From contig CAMYNW010000003.1 in the NCBI GenBank assembly GCA_947259885.1, positions 124,001 through 188,000 of the forward strand: DNA of 64,000 nucleotides. Reading direction: 5' to 3'. This document shows positions 56,401 through 64,000 of this stretch, piece by piece. Every line of letters starts with the position of its first letter. Position 1 is the stretch's first letter. The position numbers and the translations under genes are program-made. The stretch is from an uncultured Gammaproteobacteria bacterium (GTDB lineage Bacteria > Pseudomonadota > Gammaproteobacteria > Arenicellales > Poriferihabitantaceae). The notes beneath the pieces are model-generated. The model was not told where the DNA came from, ran no database searches, and saw only the letters and a program-made list of their open reading frames with translations.

Positions 56401-57400
56401 CTTCAATTGGATCGCCTACTTGAGTACCGGTTCCATGGGCTTCAACATAACTAATTTGCGCAGGCTCAACCGCTGCCATTGTTTGCGCGAGTGCGATGAC
56501 TTCCGCTTGGCCATTGACACTAGGGGCAGAAAAACTGGCTTTCTCTCGCCCATCGTTATTAACTGACCAACCTCTTATGATTGCATCTACTCGATCACCA
56601 TCCTGCAGTGCATCATCCAGTCGCTTCAAAACCACAACACCTACCCCGTCACCAAAAACCGTGCCTTGCGCGCGAGCATCGAATGTTCGGCAGTGGCCAT
56701 CTGGCGAATAGATACCATCCTCCTGATAATAGTATCCACGCAATGTTGGCAGGGTTATACAGACACCGCCAGCTATGCAAACATCACTTTGATAGCTCGC
56801 TAAACTCCAGCAAGCTTGCGCCACGGCCACCAATGAAGTGGAACACGCACTCTGCACACCGACACTTGGTCCAGTGAAGTCAAATAGATACGATGTTCTT
56901 GCGGTGACCGAATCTCTGTCGTTATTCAGGAATATTTGATGTGCATCTGGGTCTGCAGTTGCTAACAAACGTTCCTGTGATTCTCTATCGATACAGAGAT
57001 TATTGAGAACGTACGTACTTTCACGGGCCCCGGCAAACACACCGACCACCGTATCAGCCGTCTTTCCGCAAAGACCAGCGTCCTCCAGGGCCTCGTGAAC
57101 ACACTCCAACCAAATGCGATGTTGCGGATCGAGAATCTCAGCCTGTCGTGGAGGTATGCCGAAAAATTCCGCATCAAAATACTCGATGCCTTCGATTACA
57201 CCACGTGCTTTAATAAAATTGGCATCATTAAGATCAGCATCTTTCCACCTCAACTCGTGATCGCTGAAATGACGGATGCCCTCTTTACCCGCTCGCAGGT
57301 TGCGCCAAAATTCATCTATGTTTTCAGCACCGGGGAAACGGCCTGCCATGCCTATAATGGCAATACAGTGTTGTGGCCGGATACTTTCTTTAGTGGACAT
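53402..57400 (-). CDS. Type I polyketide synthase module, KS-AT-DH-ACP
   Basis: A 1332-residue protein. Ketosynthase, residues about 10-440: active Cys186 in ACSTSLVA, His in EAHGTGTQVGDP and KTNIGHLD. Acyltransferase about 540-860: GHSLGEYVAA and HAFHSP, the latter typical of malonyl-CoA. A dehydratase-like fold spans about 930-1210: LADHRLFDTLVVPG in place of HxxxGxxxxP (Gly changed), and HPGLIEAAFQ where Asp is usual, so Glu sits in the catalytic position. ACP about 1245-1320 with the phosphopantetheine Ser in LGFDSLMAVM. No KR or TE. It starts 8 bp after the A-PCP gene, so the two are co-expressed. Confidence 0.95.
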   Translation of the reverse strand: MSTKESIRPQHCIAIIGMAGRFPGAENIDEFWRNLRAGKEGIRHFSDHELRWKDADLNDANFIKARGVIEGIEYFDAEFFGIPPRQAEILDPQHRIWLECVHEALEDAGLCGKTADTVVGVFAGARESTYVLNNLCIDRESQERLLATADPDAHQIFLNNDRDSVTARTSYLFDFTGPSVGVQSACSTSLVAVAQACWSLASYQSDVCIAGGVCITLPTLRGYYYQEDGIYSPDGHCRTFDARAQGTVFGDGVGVVVLKRLDDALQDGDRVDAIIRGWSVNNDGREKASFSAPSVNGQAEVIALAQTMAAVEPAQISYVEAHGTGTQVGDPIEVAGLSKAFFRQTNQRQFCGLGSVKTNIGHLDTAAGIAGLIKTVLALKNREIPPSLHFENPNPNIDFPNSPFYVVDKLKPWHGDKEPRMAGVSALGVGGTNCHVVLEQAEESEPTACGCERAVVLTLSAKTEQALTDLKSQYTQFLSQEESSQIADIAMTTNLRRKHYRWRFAAAARSSTEMIDKLDGNKSLQANIHESDSNAGVGFLFTGQGVQYAQMGRELYDAEPTFRQAFDRCDELLRPHIGASLRNILYPDNKADVLPGLNEYTQPALFGVEYALAELWRSWGIRPAWVMGHSLGEYVAACVSGVFSLEDSLRLVAERGRLMNTLTLTGRMVSVFADPERVIAAIESFNQSVSIAAVNGPKHVVISGPEEFLNTITKKFIEEDVLCRDLKTSHAFHSPLVEPILTSLGRFIEKLPAQSPRVKFISTLTGGIVTNELTTAEYWRKHSRETVRFMDGVTTMSKLGCKVFVEIGPETVLTRFGRDTLSDKEICWISSMRRNESNWQSLVSSVGELYVRGLNIDWLAFNGNRRCKPHRLPAYPFQRRRFWIDSGPDRAFDYISSIHRADRTVNPILGHQLRLPGSNEIRFETKYSKFSPNYLADHRLFDTLVVPGASHVAMLPQAAETIYEKGSCKFEEIVFLRPMYLDENSARSVQLVFSPESQDNHRTIQLLSATAEKTTPKDTAWSLHLTGRSQALSDIDAKKRGNTMDIKKIQNHASQILSGDEFYTSVWGNAAGTGKVFRWIDKIWKGDGVALARTRIPEDANDKHYYRIHPGLIEAAFQVLHCCKTFETSETVTKGGVIYVPFSIAEFFCYPVDSEIGEIWCYATLRKFDVDNVFADLCLSDGGGRVIAKMVRLCLRKLTREKVTKRASKGPHVIELRDQTKTPNLEKTAAERRLGDLSASLIDAKAEERVPMLLMYFREQWKQVSGFSESEFKFDSCLLDLGFDSLMAVMLANRIKTALGVTLSLDALLSDLSIEALSAELYQLWLDKNEQA

Positions 57401-57408
57401 GCCGTTAA

Positions 57409-59322
57409 TCAGTCTCTCCGTTTAAATCTTGCCAATGCGACTCTTTGTTTTGCGGCGCGCTTCGAAACATGATCGAATCGATCTGACTCCCGAAGCGGAT
57501 CATTGCCGAGAGATTTGATCAAGCTTCGTATAGTCCTGTGTTCAAACATCGATATAATGTTAATTTCGATTCCCAGGCGCTCAGAAAATCGAATAACAGC
57601 TTGACTGGCACGTAGTGAATCGCCTCCAAGATCAAAGAACGAATCTACAATACCAACATGGTTCAATTCCAGCTCGAGGACTTCAGCCCATATCGAGACC
57701 ATGGACGACTCCAACTCTGTTTCTGGCGCCAAATATGACGAACTGAGTAGTGGTCGTGCGCTAGTAGAAAAAGCCAATGCACTACGATCCACTTTGCCAT
57801 CCAGTGTGTATGGCAAGGCATCAACGAAAATATATTTTGAGGGAATCATGTAGCCGGGGACAAGCGGCTCAAGATACTCGACGATATCGCTTACTGTCAG
57901 CGTTGACCCTTGATGTAACATGATATAGGCAGCCAAATGACGCTCACCGCCGTTATCCGTATACGGTTTTACCAACACCTGCTCGACACCCTTAAGCATA
58001 AGAACGGTAGCTTCGACATCTGCCATGTTCACACTAACGCCACGTATCCTGGTTTGAAAATCCTTTCGCCCTAAATGCCGAAGACAACCATCGGCACTCA
58101 TGAAACCCAGATCTCCAGTATGGTAGAGGCGCATGCCTGAACCCTCTAGTTCAAACTTCGCCGCTGTAAGCTCGGGGTTTCGCCAGTATTCCAAAGCTAG
58201 GTACCGGCTTCTTACAACAATTTCGCCCACTTCTTCGTCAGAGACCTCGCCACCGGATTCGTCAATAACACGGACGTCTACGTCTTCTACTGCATAGCCA
58301 ACAGGCACAATCTGTTTGGAGCATTTTGTATTCTTACCGATAAAGAACTGACTCACGAGGCCGCATTCGGTCGCTCCAAGTCCATTCACCAAAACACAGT
58401 TCGTATCAAAGGTACTTTGAAATATTTCGATATCTTTGCAGCTGGTTGAATCGCCTTCTAATCGAATCAACCTGAGATCCGGATAACTTTCATCAGTAAG
58501 CGTAAGTTGGCGAAAAATTGATGGAACCGAGTGAAATATCGTAATTTTTTCCCTTCTAGCCCAATCTCCGACAGAGGATAGACCATCGCGCGCCAAATCA
58601 TAGAGAAAAAGCGAAGCACCATTTAATAAAGCGCCAAAAATAGTGGAGACTGTGCCGCTGAAGCTACTGTGCTGCACAAGGCTCATACGATCCTCAGCGG
58701 AAAAGCCTAAGGTATTTGTATAGCGCATCACGTTATGCAGAACATTTCGATGAATATCAACAACGCCCTTGGGTTTACCGGTAGAGCCAGATGTGTAGAA
58801 AATATATGCAATCGCTTCCGGGGTCACTGGCAAATCCGGATTATCAGCGGCAAGGCTGTCATCCACATCTTCTGTGTTCATCACAGGGATTGAATCCTCC
58901 GCCAACGTCTGTGCAAGGTCGAGATTTCGCTTATCAGAAAAAATCGCTTTCGGCTGTATATCCGCAATCATTTTTTTCAGTAAAACTATAGGTAGCCTTC
59001 GATCCAGTGGAATGTATGCAACGCCCAGTTTAAGTGCAGCAAGAATGGATGCTATCAGTGTGACTCCCTGCTCAACGAACAAAATGACGGTCGGTCCATG
59101 TGGGACCTCGAGATTCAAATACCCTCCAACGAGACGGTTTGCAGTGCTATTTAACTCAGCATAATCTAATTGAACATCCTTATACTTAATTGCAAGATTG
59201 TCCGGATTACATCTAACCTGTTTTTCAAAGCAGCTTACGATGCTTTTCTCTAAGCAGTCTTTCGGAAACCGCTTAAACGAAGTCGGGAACGAAAAACTTT
59301 GCCTGGCTAGTTGGTCTTCCAC
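57409..59322 (-). CDS. NRPS adenylation-PCP didomain protein with atypical substrate pocket
   Basis: A 637-residue protein. The adenylation domain has A3 YTSGSTGKPKGVV, A5 NGLGATECG, A7 YHTGDLG, A8 GRKDFQTRIRG and A10 DGKVDRSAL with its lysine. Core A4, normally FDxS with an Asp that binds the amino group of an amino acid, reads SFSGTVST here, with Ser in that place. It may thus load a carboxylic acid lacking an alpha-amino group. The PCP Ser is in LGGDSLRASQ near residue 578. There is no condensation domain, so it could load the following PKS. The start is GTG. Confidence 0.92.
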   Translation of the reverse strand: MEDQLARQSFSFPTSFKRFPKDCLEKSIVSCFEKQVRCNPDNLAIKYKDVQLDYAELNSTANRLVGGYLNLEVPHGPTVILFVEQGVTLIASILAALKLGVAYIPLDRRLPIVLLKKMIADIQPKAIFSDKRNLDLAQTLAEDSIPVMNTEDVDDSLAADNPDLPVTPEAIAYIFYTSGSTGKPKGVVDIHRNVLHNVMRYTNTLGFSAEDRMSLVQHSSFSGTVSTIFGALLNGASLFLYDLARDGLSSVGDWARREKITIFHSVPSIFRQLTLTDESYPDLRLIRLEGDSTSCKDIEIFQSTFDTNCVLVNGLGATECGLVSQFFIGKNTKCSKQIVPVGYAVEDVDVRVIDESGGEVSDEEVGEIVVRSRYLALEYWRNPELTAAKFELEGSGMRLYHTGDLGFMSADGCLRHLGRKDFQTRIRGVSVNMADVEATVLMLKGVEQVLVKPYTDNGGERHLAAYIMLHQGSTLTVSDIVEYLEPLVPGYMIPSKYIFVDALPYTLDGKVDRSALAFSTSARPLLSSSYLAPETELESSMVSIWAEVLELELNHVGIVDSFFDLGGDSLRASQAVIRFSERLGIEINIISMFEHRTIRSLIKSLGNDPLRESDRFDHVSKRAAKQRVALARFKRRD

Positions 59323-59472
59323 GGTATTAAGGCAACAGGTTTACTACGGATTATGTTCAAATTATTTGATTTCAGAACGGACGCTTAAGCCAACTAAATT
59401 TGATTAAGTAAACTGTCACTTTAACAGTATTTTTGCAATACTTGCACTCTATTCAGATCAAAGGAGGTTGCC

Positions 59473-60420
59473 ATGAAATTACTGGTAGTGACAAATAGAA
59501 ATATCCACAACAGCTCGGCTACAGATGACACGTTGTTTGGTGAAGGCGTAAATGACAAAGGCGCGAGTGAACTTCGGCTTGCCTGGGCGCAGAAGGTTGG
59601 GGGCGGAAAATGGAAGCTTGAGTTGATAGCGGAGCCTTCTACACTCACCTTGCAAAACATTCCGAGCCAAGCTGCATTTCAGGACTATGTCAGTATCCTG
59701 CAGAGGCGCAAAAAAGACTGTGTGTTCTACGTCCATGGCTTCAATAAAACTTTTACAGAAAGCCTGGAACAGGCCCACAGCATACACAAACGATATGGTG
59801 TTGGTATCGTATCCTTTTCCTGGCCATCTAATCCCGGCGGGTTCATAACCAGCGAGTACAAACGCGCACAATCGATTGCCTCAAATTCTATTGTCGCCAT
59901 GGACAGGACATTTGAAAAACTGGGTTCCTACATGTGCCAGAATCCTGACGAGTTATGTGAAATTTCTTTCAATCTGATATTACATAGCCTGGGTAACTTC
60001 ATGTTCGAGCAGTTCATAAGAAATCCGATCTTTTCAAATGAAACGCGGCTGTTTGACAACATCATTCTGAACGCCGCCGATGTTGATCTCGCGCCTCATG
60101 AGCAATGGACGAACAGTCTGAAGTATGCGCGCAGGGTATATGCCACTATCAATGAACGCGATAGCATCCTGGACTACTCGGATATCATCAATCCAGATCG
60201 ACTCGGTAATACGGCCAGAAATCTGGACTCATACCGTGTCACTTATTTTGATCTGACGGACGGGAAAAATGTCAGGAAAAAGCATCAACATTTTGAAACT
60301 ACCGCTGGCGCTAACCCAACCGTTGAAATATTCTTTAAAAGAACTCTTCACGGTGATGAGGGCCTGCCCCTACCGGGAACTCGTTTTGATCCTGTTAAAA
60401 ATGTCCACAGTCTTGACTGA
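59473..60420 (+). CDS. DUF900 alpha/beta hydrolase-like protein, opposite strand inside the NRPS/PKS cluster
   Basis: A 315-residue protein with the DUF900 type of alpha/beta hydrolase fold: CVFYVHGFNKTFTES near residue 80, VSFSWPSNPGGFITSEYKRAQ, and the nucleophile elbow LILHSLGNFMFEQF with Ser near residue 171. The later Asp and His are in NAADVDLAPHEQ and KKHQHFET. There is no signal peptide. AAAGGAGG precedes the ATG by six bases. It is divergent from the A-PCP gene and convergent with the large NRPS. Possible roles are product hydrolysis, editing or self-protection, but none is shown. Confidence 0.83.
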   Translation: MKLLVVTNRNIHNSSATDDTLFGEGVNDKGASELRLAWAQKVGGGKWKLELIAEPSTLTLQNIPSQAAFQDYVSILQRRKKDCVFYVHGFNKTFTESLEQAHSIHKRYGVGIVSFSWPSNPGGFITSEYKRAQSIASNSIVAMDRTFEKLGSYMCQNPDELCEISFNLILHSLGNFMFEQFIRNPIFSNETRLFDNIILNAADVDLAPHEQWTNSLKYARRVYATINERDSILDYSDIINPDRLGNTARNLDSYRVTYFDLTDGKNVRKKHQHFETTAGANPTVEIFFKRTLHGDEGLPLPGTRFDPVKNVHSLD

Positions 60421-60529
60421 GCTAACGCCCTCTTCGAATATTCCTGCATCCTTCAGGGCAAGAAGGTAAACCGCGGCAACTGCCCCAGGAGGCGTTTCAG
60501 TTGATTCGTTGGGTTTGCATGACATCAAT

Positions 60530-63500
60530 TCAGCTGATGCCGATACCATCATCTTCGAGCCGCTTTGCAAGTTGCTCAACGGTAGGTACTTCAAAAAATA
60601 AAACCAGGGGTACTTCCGCCGTTAGCTTGTTTCGGAGTCGATTCACCACCTGAATTGCTGAGAGCGAATGCCCGCCTAACTCAAAAAAATTGTCGTGAAC
60701 TCCTATTTGTTCTAACTGCAGCACCTCCGACCAGGCCCCAGCAATGACTTGCTCTAACGAGCTGCGAGGTAGCGATGACTCTTCAGTCGCCCTGTTGACC
60801 TGTGGGACAGGAAGTGCCTTTCGATCTACTTTCCCATTACTCGTCAGTGGCATCTCATTCAGAAAAACAAATCCTGAAGGGATCATGAAATTGGGCAATT
60901 TTTGTTCTGCCAGAGCGCGCAAAACGGGGGTCAATGAGCGGTTCATTTTAACCGCTAAAGGATTATTGCCATAATCGTTGGGCGCCCAGTCTGCGATCGG
61001 TTGATCAGTGGATCCTTCATCAGAATACTGGCCAGCACCCTCTATCTCGTTGGAGTGCCTGTGAAAAAATACATCAAAATATCCAGGGCCACCGCTGTCC
61101 GACCACGTAATATCAACAGAGTAAGGCAACTCTTCAGACAAACTCCAAAACTCCTCTGGATGAATGGTTTGCGCACGTGTTTCCTCAAGTTTGGCGCGCA
61201 AGGTTTCCACCGTTTTGTTTCCTGCTTCTCGACCAAATTCCAGTAACGCATTCACTTCCGGGAACACCCGGCTGTTGGGCACCTGACGAATGGATAGAGT
61301 CTGAGGTTCAGTTTGCATCAGATGCCGGTGAATGGCAGCAATACTCAGGTCATCCTTCTTCCAGTCGAGCCAGTTTGTTACGCCCTGAGAAGCCGTCATT
61401 CCATGTACATATATGATTACGTCATAGCGAAATCGCGTGAGTTCATTGAACGCCCAGCCCCGCTTGAGTAAGATCTTAATATTACTAATCGTCGGAGAGT
61501 GGTTCTTCAAGGTCGTGAAAAAACGCGGATCGACCACGAGCTCTTCTTCTTCGGTGGTTTGCCTTTGAACGCGCCGCCATAACTGGTTCAAGGGTTCCTC
61601 AGCCTCGGCGTTTTCTAATCCTACGGATAATTGGAAGGCTTCGAGCAAAGGCAAGCTGCGCACGTCCCCAATAAATATTTTTCCACCGGGCACCGTAACC
61701 TGCAAAGCTTTATCAACAACCTCCACAAGATAGTGCATACTTGGAAAATACATCACCACGCCATTGATGATAACGACATCAAATTGTTCTGGCGCAATCT
61801 CTTCGAGTTGATCCGCGCTGGCCTGGATTAGTCGAATATCAGTTTGTTTGGAGGCTATTGGATTCGAATCCAATAAGCTGAGATGGCGTTTTACATAGTC
61901 CAGAGCCGGCTGGGAGAAATCCAATCCCCAGTATGTGGAGCAATGCGGGGCAACACGGAAAAGCGTTCGACCTAATCCGCAACCAATATCCAGCACTCTA
62001 TCCGGCTTGAGATCGAGAACGCGCTGGGCCGCATGGTTTACCCAATCCCGTGCCTCATCCTCGGCAAGGGGTAATCCAGTATAACTGCTCGCTACCCCAG
62101 CTGTGTTGCAGGTCGGATCCGATGATTCAGGAGGAGTAGAAAACGTTTGACTCCAAACAGATTCCCACTGCGATACCTGTTCCGACTGCCATTTATCCCA
62201 AGGTATGCCGGATGGGCTGATATCGGAGGTCATTGAATCTTGTCTCGGCACAATATAGGCGATAAGACGTACATCTCCTGGTATATCCTCACGGCCCATG
62301 ACTAAGCATTCTCTCACGGCGGGATGTTGCAACAGGGTTTGTTCAATTTCCCCGGGCTCGACCCGGAAGCCACGGATTTTTAACTGGTGGTCGAGTCGTC
62401 CGAGAAATTCGATTTCTCCCCAGTGACGCCAGCGAACCAAATCCCCGCTTGCGTATATTCGTTTTCCCGGTAGGTCAGTGAATGGATCGACGATAAAAGA
62501 TTGGGTAGTCAGGTCCGGTTGATTCCAGTAACCGCGAGCAAGTCCCGATCCGCCGATAAATAACTGGCCGGGCACCCCTGCAGGCACAGGCCGATTGGTG
62601 GCATCGAGAACATAACATTGCGTATTGTCTATCGGTCGCCCTATGGTCACGGTATCGAAGTCAGGTCGAATCTGCGCGCCGGTGGAATATACCGTCGTCT
62701 CTGTGGGACCATACATGTTCCAAAGAGTCTCCCCTCGTGCCAGAAGCTGCGCGGCCAATTCGGAAGATAAAGCTTCTCCACCGCCGATCATTTTCAGCCC
62801 CGTTTTTCCCTGCCAGCCCGAATCAATTAACATACGCCAGGTCGCCGGGGTGCCCATCATCAGTGTAGCTTTGGAATGAGATAGCTCTTTCATCAGCTGT
62901 CTTGCGTCGGTCGCAATTTCTCTGCTGATAAGTTGGAGTCGTGCACCGGTCGATAACGGTAGCAGAACCTCCAGCACACCGATATCGAAAGACAGGTTGG
63001 TAATCGATAAGACAATATCATCCTGGGAAAACCCCAGCTGCGAACGCATTGCACTTAAAAGATTAACGAATGACTGGTGCTCGATCATAACGCCCTTTGG
63101 CTTACCCGTAGAACCCGAGGTATAGATTACATAAGCTAGATTCTCAGGGCTCCCCATGGCAGCGGGGTTTTCTCTGCTAGCGTTTCGAAATGGTAATGGA
63201 TTGACATCCAGATCAACGACTTGCGATGAATGATCTGGAAGCCGATCGAGCATCTCCATCTTAGTAATTAAGATCTTCACTCCATCAAGCATCAGCTTCA
63301 GTCTATCCTTGGGCAGATCAGGATCCAGAGGTACAAATGCTGCGCCAGCTTTCAATATTGCCAGCAGGCCCACAATCCTGTCAGGCGAAGGATTCATAAG
63401 GAGACCGATTAAAGTTTCCGGTTGTGCACCCAACCCGGAAAGATAATGCGCCAACTGGTTGGCCCGTTCGTTGAGCTGCTGATAAGTCACCATCTGATTT

Positions 63501-64000
63501 TCAAAGCTCAAGGCAGTCTTATCGGCGAGACGAGCCGCTTGTTGTTCAATTAGTTGCTGGATGCAGTTGATCGACTGTCGTTTGCGGTGAGTATCGTTCC
63601 AGTCTACTAATAGCTGTTTCCGTTCATCTTGGGACAGCAGATTCAAGTCGGAAATCGAGCAATCCAAGTTGGCTGCCATAGCCTCTAAAACGCGACGAAA
63701 GTGACTCGCTAATTGAACGATAGTCTTAAAGTCGAAGAGATCCACGTTGTAGCGAAACAGACAATTTAGGTGACCAGTTTCCTCTTCGATCGTATCAATG
63801 AATAAATCAAACTTTTCAACACTGCAATCGACAACGAAGCGCCGCCCTTGCAAACTGGCCAGCTTCAAGACTTGCTTAGGGTAATTTCTGAGCTGGAAAA
63901 AAACCTGAAATAGCGGCGATCGACTGAGATCGCGTTCAAGGTCGAGTTCATCAACCAGTTTCTCAAAAGGAAGCTCTTGATGCGCGTATGCCTCTATTGC
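60530..64000 (-). CDS. Non-ribosomal peptide synthetase, C-A-(embedded methyltransferase)-PCP module (partial, runs off right edge)
   Basis: The frame is open to the right edge (44 codons beyond the first internal start). The end of a condensation domain is visible (AYAHQELPFEKLVDEL, RDLSRSPLFQVFFQ). The adenylation domain follows: A3 YTSGSTGKPKGVM, A4 LSFDIGVLEV with the amino-binding Asp, A5 NMYGPTETT, A7 YASGDLVRW, A8 LKIRGFRVEPGEIEQ. Between A8 and A9 a methyltransferase of about 400 residues is inserted: motif I RVLDIGCGLGRTLFRVAPHC and later VVIINGVVMYFPSM. This is the usual place of N-methyltransferases in NRPS modules. A10 SNGKVDRKAL and the PCP (LGGHSLSAIQVV) end the protein. There is no TE. 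Confidence 0.95.
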   Translation of the reverse strand, partial: AIEAYAHQELPFEKLVDELDLERDLSRSPLFQVFFQLRNYPKQVLKLASLQGRRFVVDCSVEKFDLFIDTIEEETGHLNCLFRYNVDLFDFKTIVQLASHFRRVLEAMAANLDCSISDLNLLSQDERKQLLVDWNDTHRKRQSINCIQQLIEQQAARLADKTALSFENQMVTYQQLNERANQLAHYLSGLGAQPETLIGLLMNPSPDRIVGLLAILKAGAAFVPLDPDLPKDRLKLMLDGVKILITKMEMLDRLPDHSSQVVDLDVNPLPFRNASRENPAAMGSPENLAYVIYTSGSTGKPKGVMIEHQSFVNLLSAMRSQLGFSQDDIVLSITNLSFDIGVLEVLLPLSTGARLQLISREIATDARQLMKELSHSKATLMMGTPATWRMLIDSGWQGKTGLKMIGGGEALSSELAAQLLARGETLWNMYGPTETTVYSTGAQIRPDFDTVTIGRPIDNTQCYVLDATNRPVPAGVPGQLFIGGSGLARGYWNQPDLTTQSFIVDPFTDLPGKRIYASGDLVRWRHWGEIEFLGRLDHQLKIRGFRVEPGEIEQTLLQHPAVRECLVMGREDIPGDVRLIAYIVPRQDSMTSDISPSGIPWDKWQSEQVSQWESVWSQTFSTPPESSDPTCNTAGVASSYTGLPLAEDEARDWVNHAAQRVLDLKPDRVLDIGCGLGRTLFRVAPHCSTYWGLDFSQPALDYVKRHLSLLDSNPIASKQTDIRLIQASADQLEEIAPEQFDVVIINGVVMYFPSMHYLVEVVDKALQVTVPGGKIFIGDVRSLPLLEAFQLSVGLENAEAEEPLNQLWRRVQRQTTEEEELVVDPRFFTTLKNHSPTISNIKILLKRGWAFNELTRFRYDVIIYVHGMTASQGVTNWLDWKKDDLSIAAIHRHLMQTEPQTLSIRQVPNSRVFPEVNALLEFGREAGNKTVETLRAKLEETRAQTIHPEEFWSLSEELPYSVDITWSDSGGPGYFDVFFHRHSNEIEGAGQYSDEGSTDQPIADWAPNDYGNNPLAVKMNRSLTPVLRALAEQKLPNFMIPSGFVFLNEMPLTSNGKVDRKALPVPQVNRATEESSLPRSSLEQVIAGAWSEVLQLEQIGVHDNFFELGGHSLSAIQVVNRLRNKLTAEVPLVLFFEVPTVEQLAKRLEDDGIGIS

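Noticed and set aside
1..64000. CRISPR arrays, tRNA, rRNA, insertion sequences and prophage genes
   Set aside because: No regularly spaced repeats, cloverleaf candidates, transposases or phage genes were recognised on either strand.

Overview
The window looks like a chromosomal segment of a gammaproteobacterium, probably free-living or marine. The left end carries the order nrdR-ribD-ribE-ribB-ribH-nusB beside yajC-secD-secF, with GTG and TTG starts and moderate GC. No rRNA, tRNA, CRISPR array or insertion sequence was recognised. Six or seven decayed genes lie in 64 kb, so the accessory part of this genome appears to be losing genes.

Layout. 1-7.6 kb, minus strand: housekeeping block (nusB partial, ribH, ribBX-type ribB, ribE, ribD, nrdR, secF, secD, yajC). 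7.7-10.3 kb: a decayed gene, a 50-codon membrane protein not found by length-filtered ORF calling, a fructosamine kinase and a DMT permease. 10.7-15.3 kb: a BigR/SqrR/YgaV-like two-cysteine repressor heading an RND efflux operon. 15.4-20.8 kb: a LOG-family protein, a membrane protein, then a lipoprotein, periplasmic binding protein and hybrid histidine kinase that look like one sensory unit. 20.9-23.2 kb: two gene remnants around a GcvT/DmdA-like enzyme. 23.3-27.7 kb: sulfur amino acid genes (homocysteine methyltransferase-like, RidA, cystathionine gamma-lyase/synthase, cystathionine beta-synthase). 27.8-35.4 kb, minus strand: a methyltransferase-like protein, EthD and DUF1185 proteins, a two-component system with a secreted spondin-domain protein, a DUF364 protein and a beta-hydroxyacid dehydrogenase.

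35.5-42.1 kb: small envelope proteins, then a compact cluster of a DUF6394-like membrane protein, a two-RCK potassium channel, a stand-alone cyclic-nucleotide-binding protein and an 868-residue ABC-exporter-like protein whose ATPase motifs are all degenerate. This cluster is my best candidate for an undescribed system. 42.5-45 kb: a DMT permease, a possible small RNA with a strong terminator, a membrane protein and a DUF1330 protein. 45.1-49.6 kb: a copper-handling operon (cytochrome c, MerR regulator, P1B ATPase, cupredoxin, DUF411, SHOCT) behind a MerR-type promoter with a 19-bp spacer. 49.9-53.2 kb: a P-loop DUF1611-like protein, a PEBP-like protein and a shattered FAD oxidoreductase gene.

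53.4-64 kb, minus strand and running off the right edge: a hybrid NRPS/PKS cluster. In transcription order it has C-A-(embedded methyltransferase)-PCP, a separate A-PCP protein whose adenylation domain lacks the usual A4 aspartate, and a PKS KS-AT-DH-ACP without KR. An alpha/beta hydrolase gene sits on the opposite strand inside the cluster. No thioesterase is visible, so the pathway is incomplete here.
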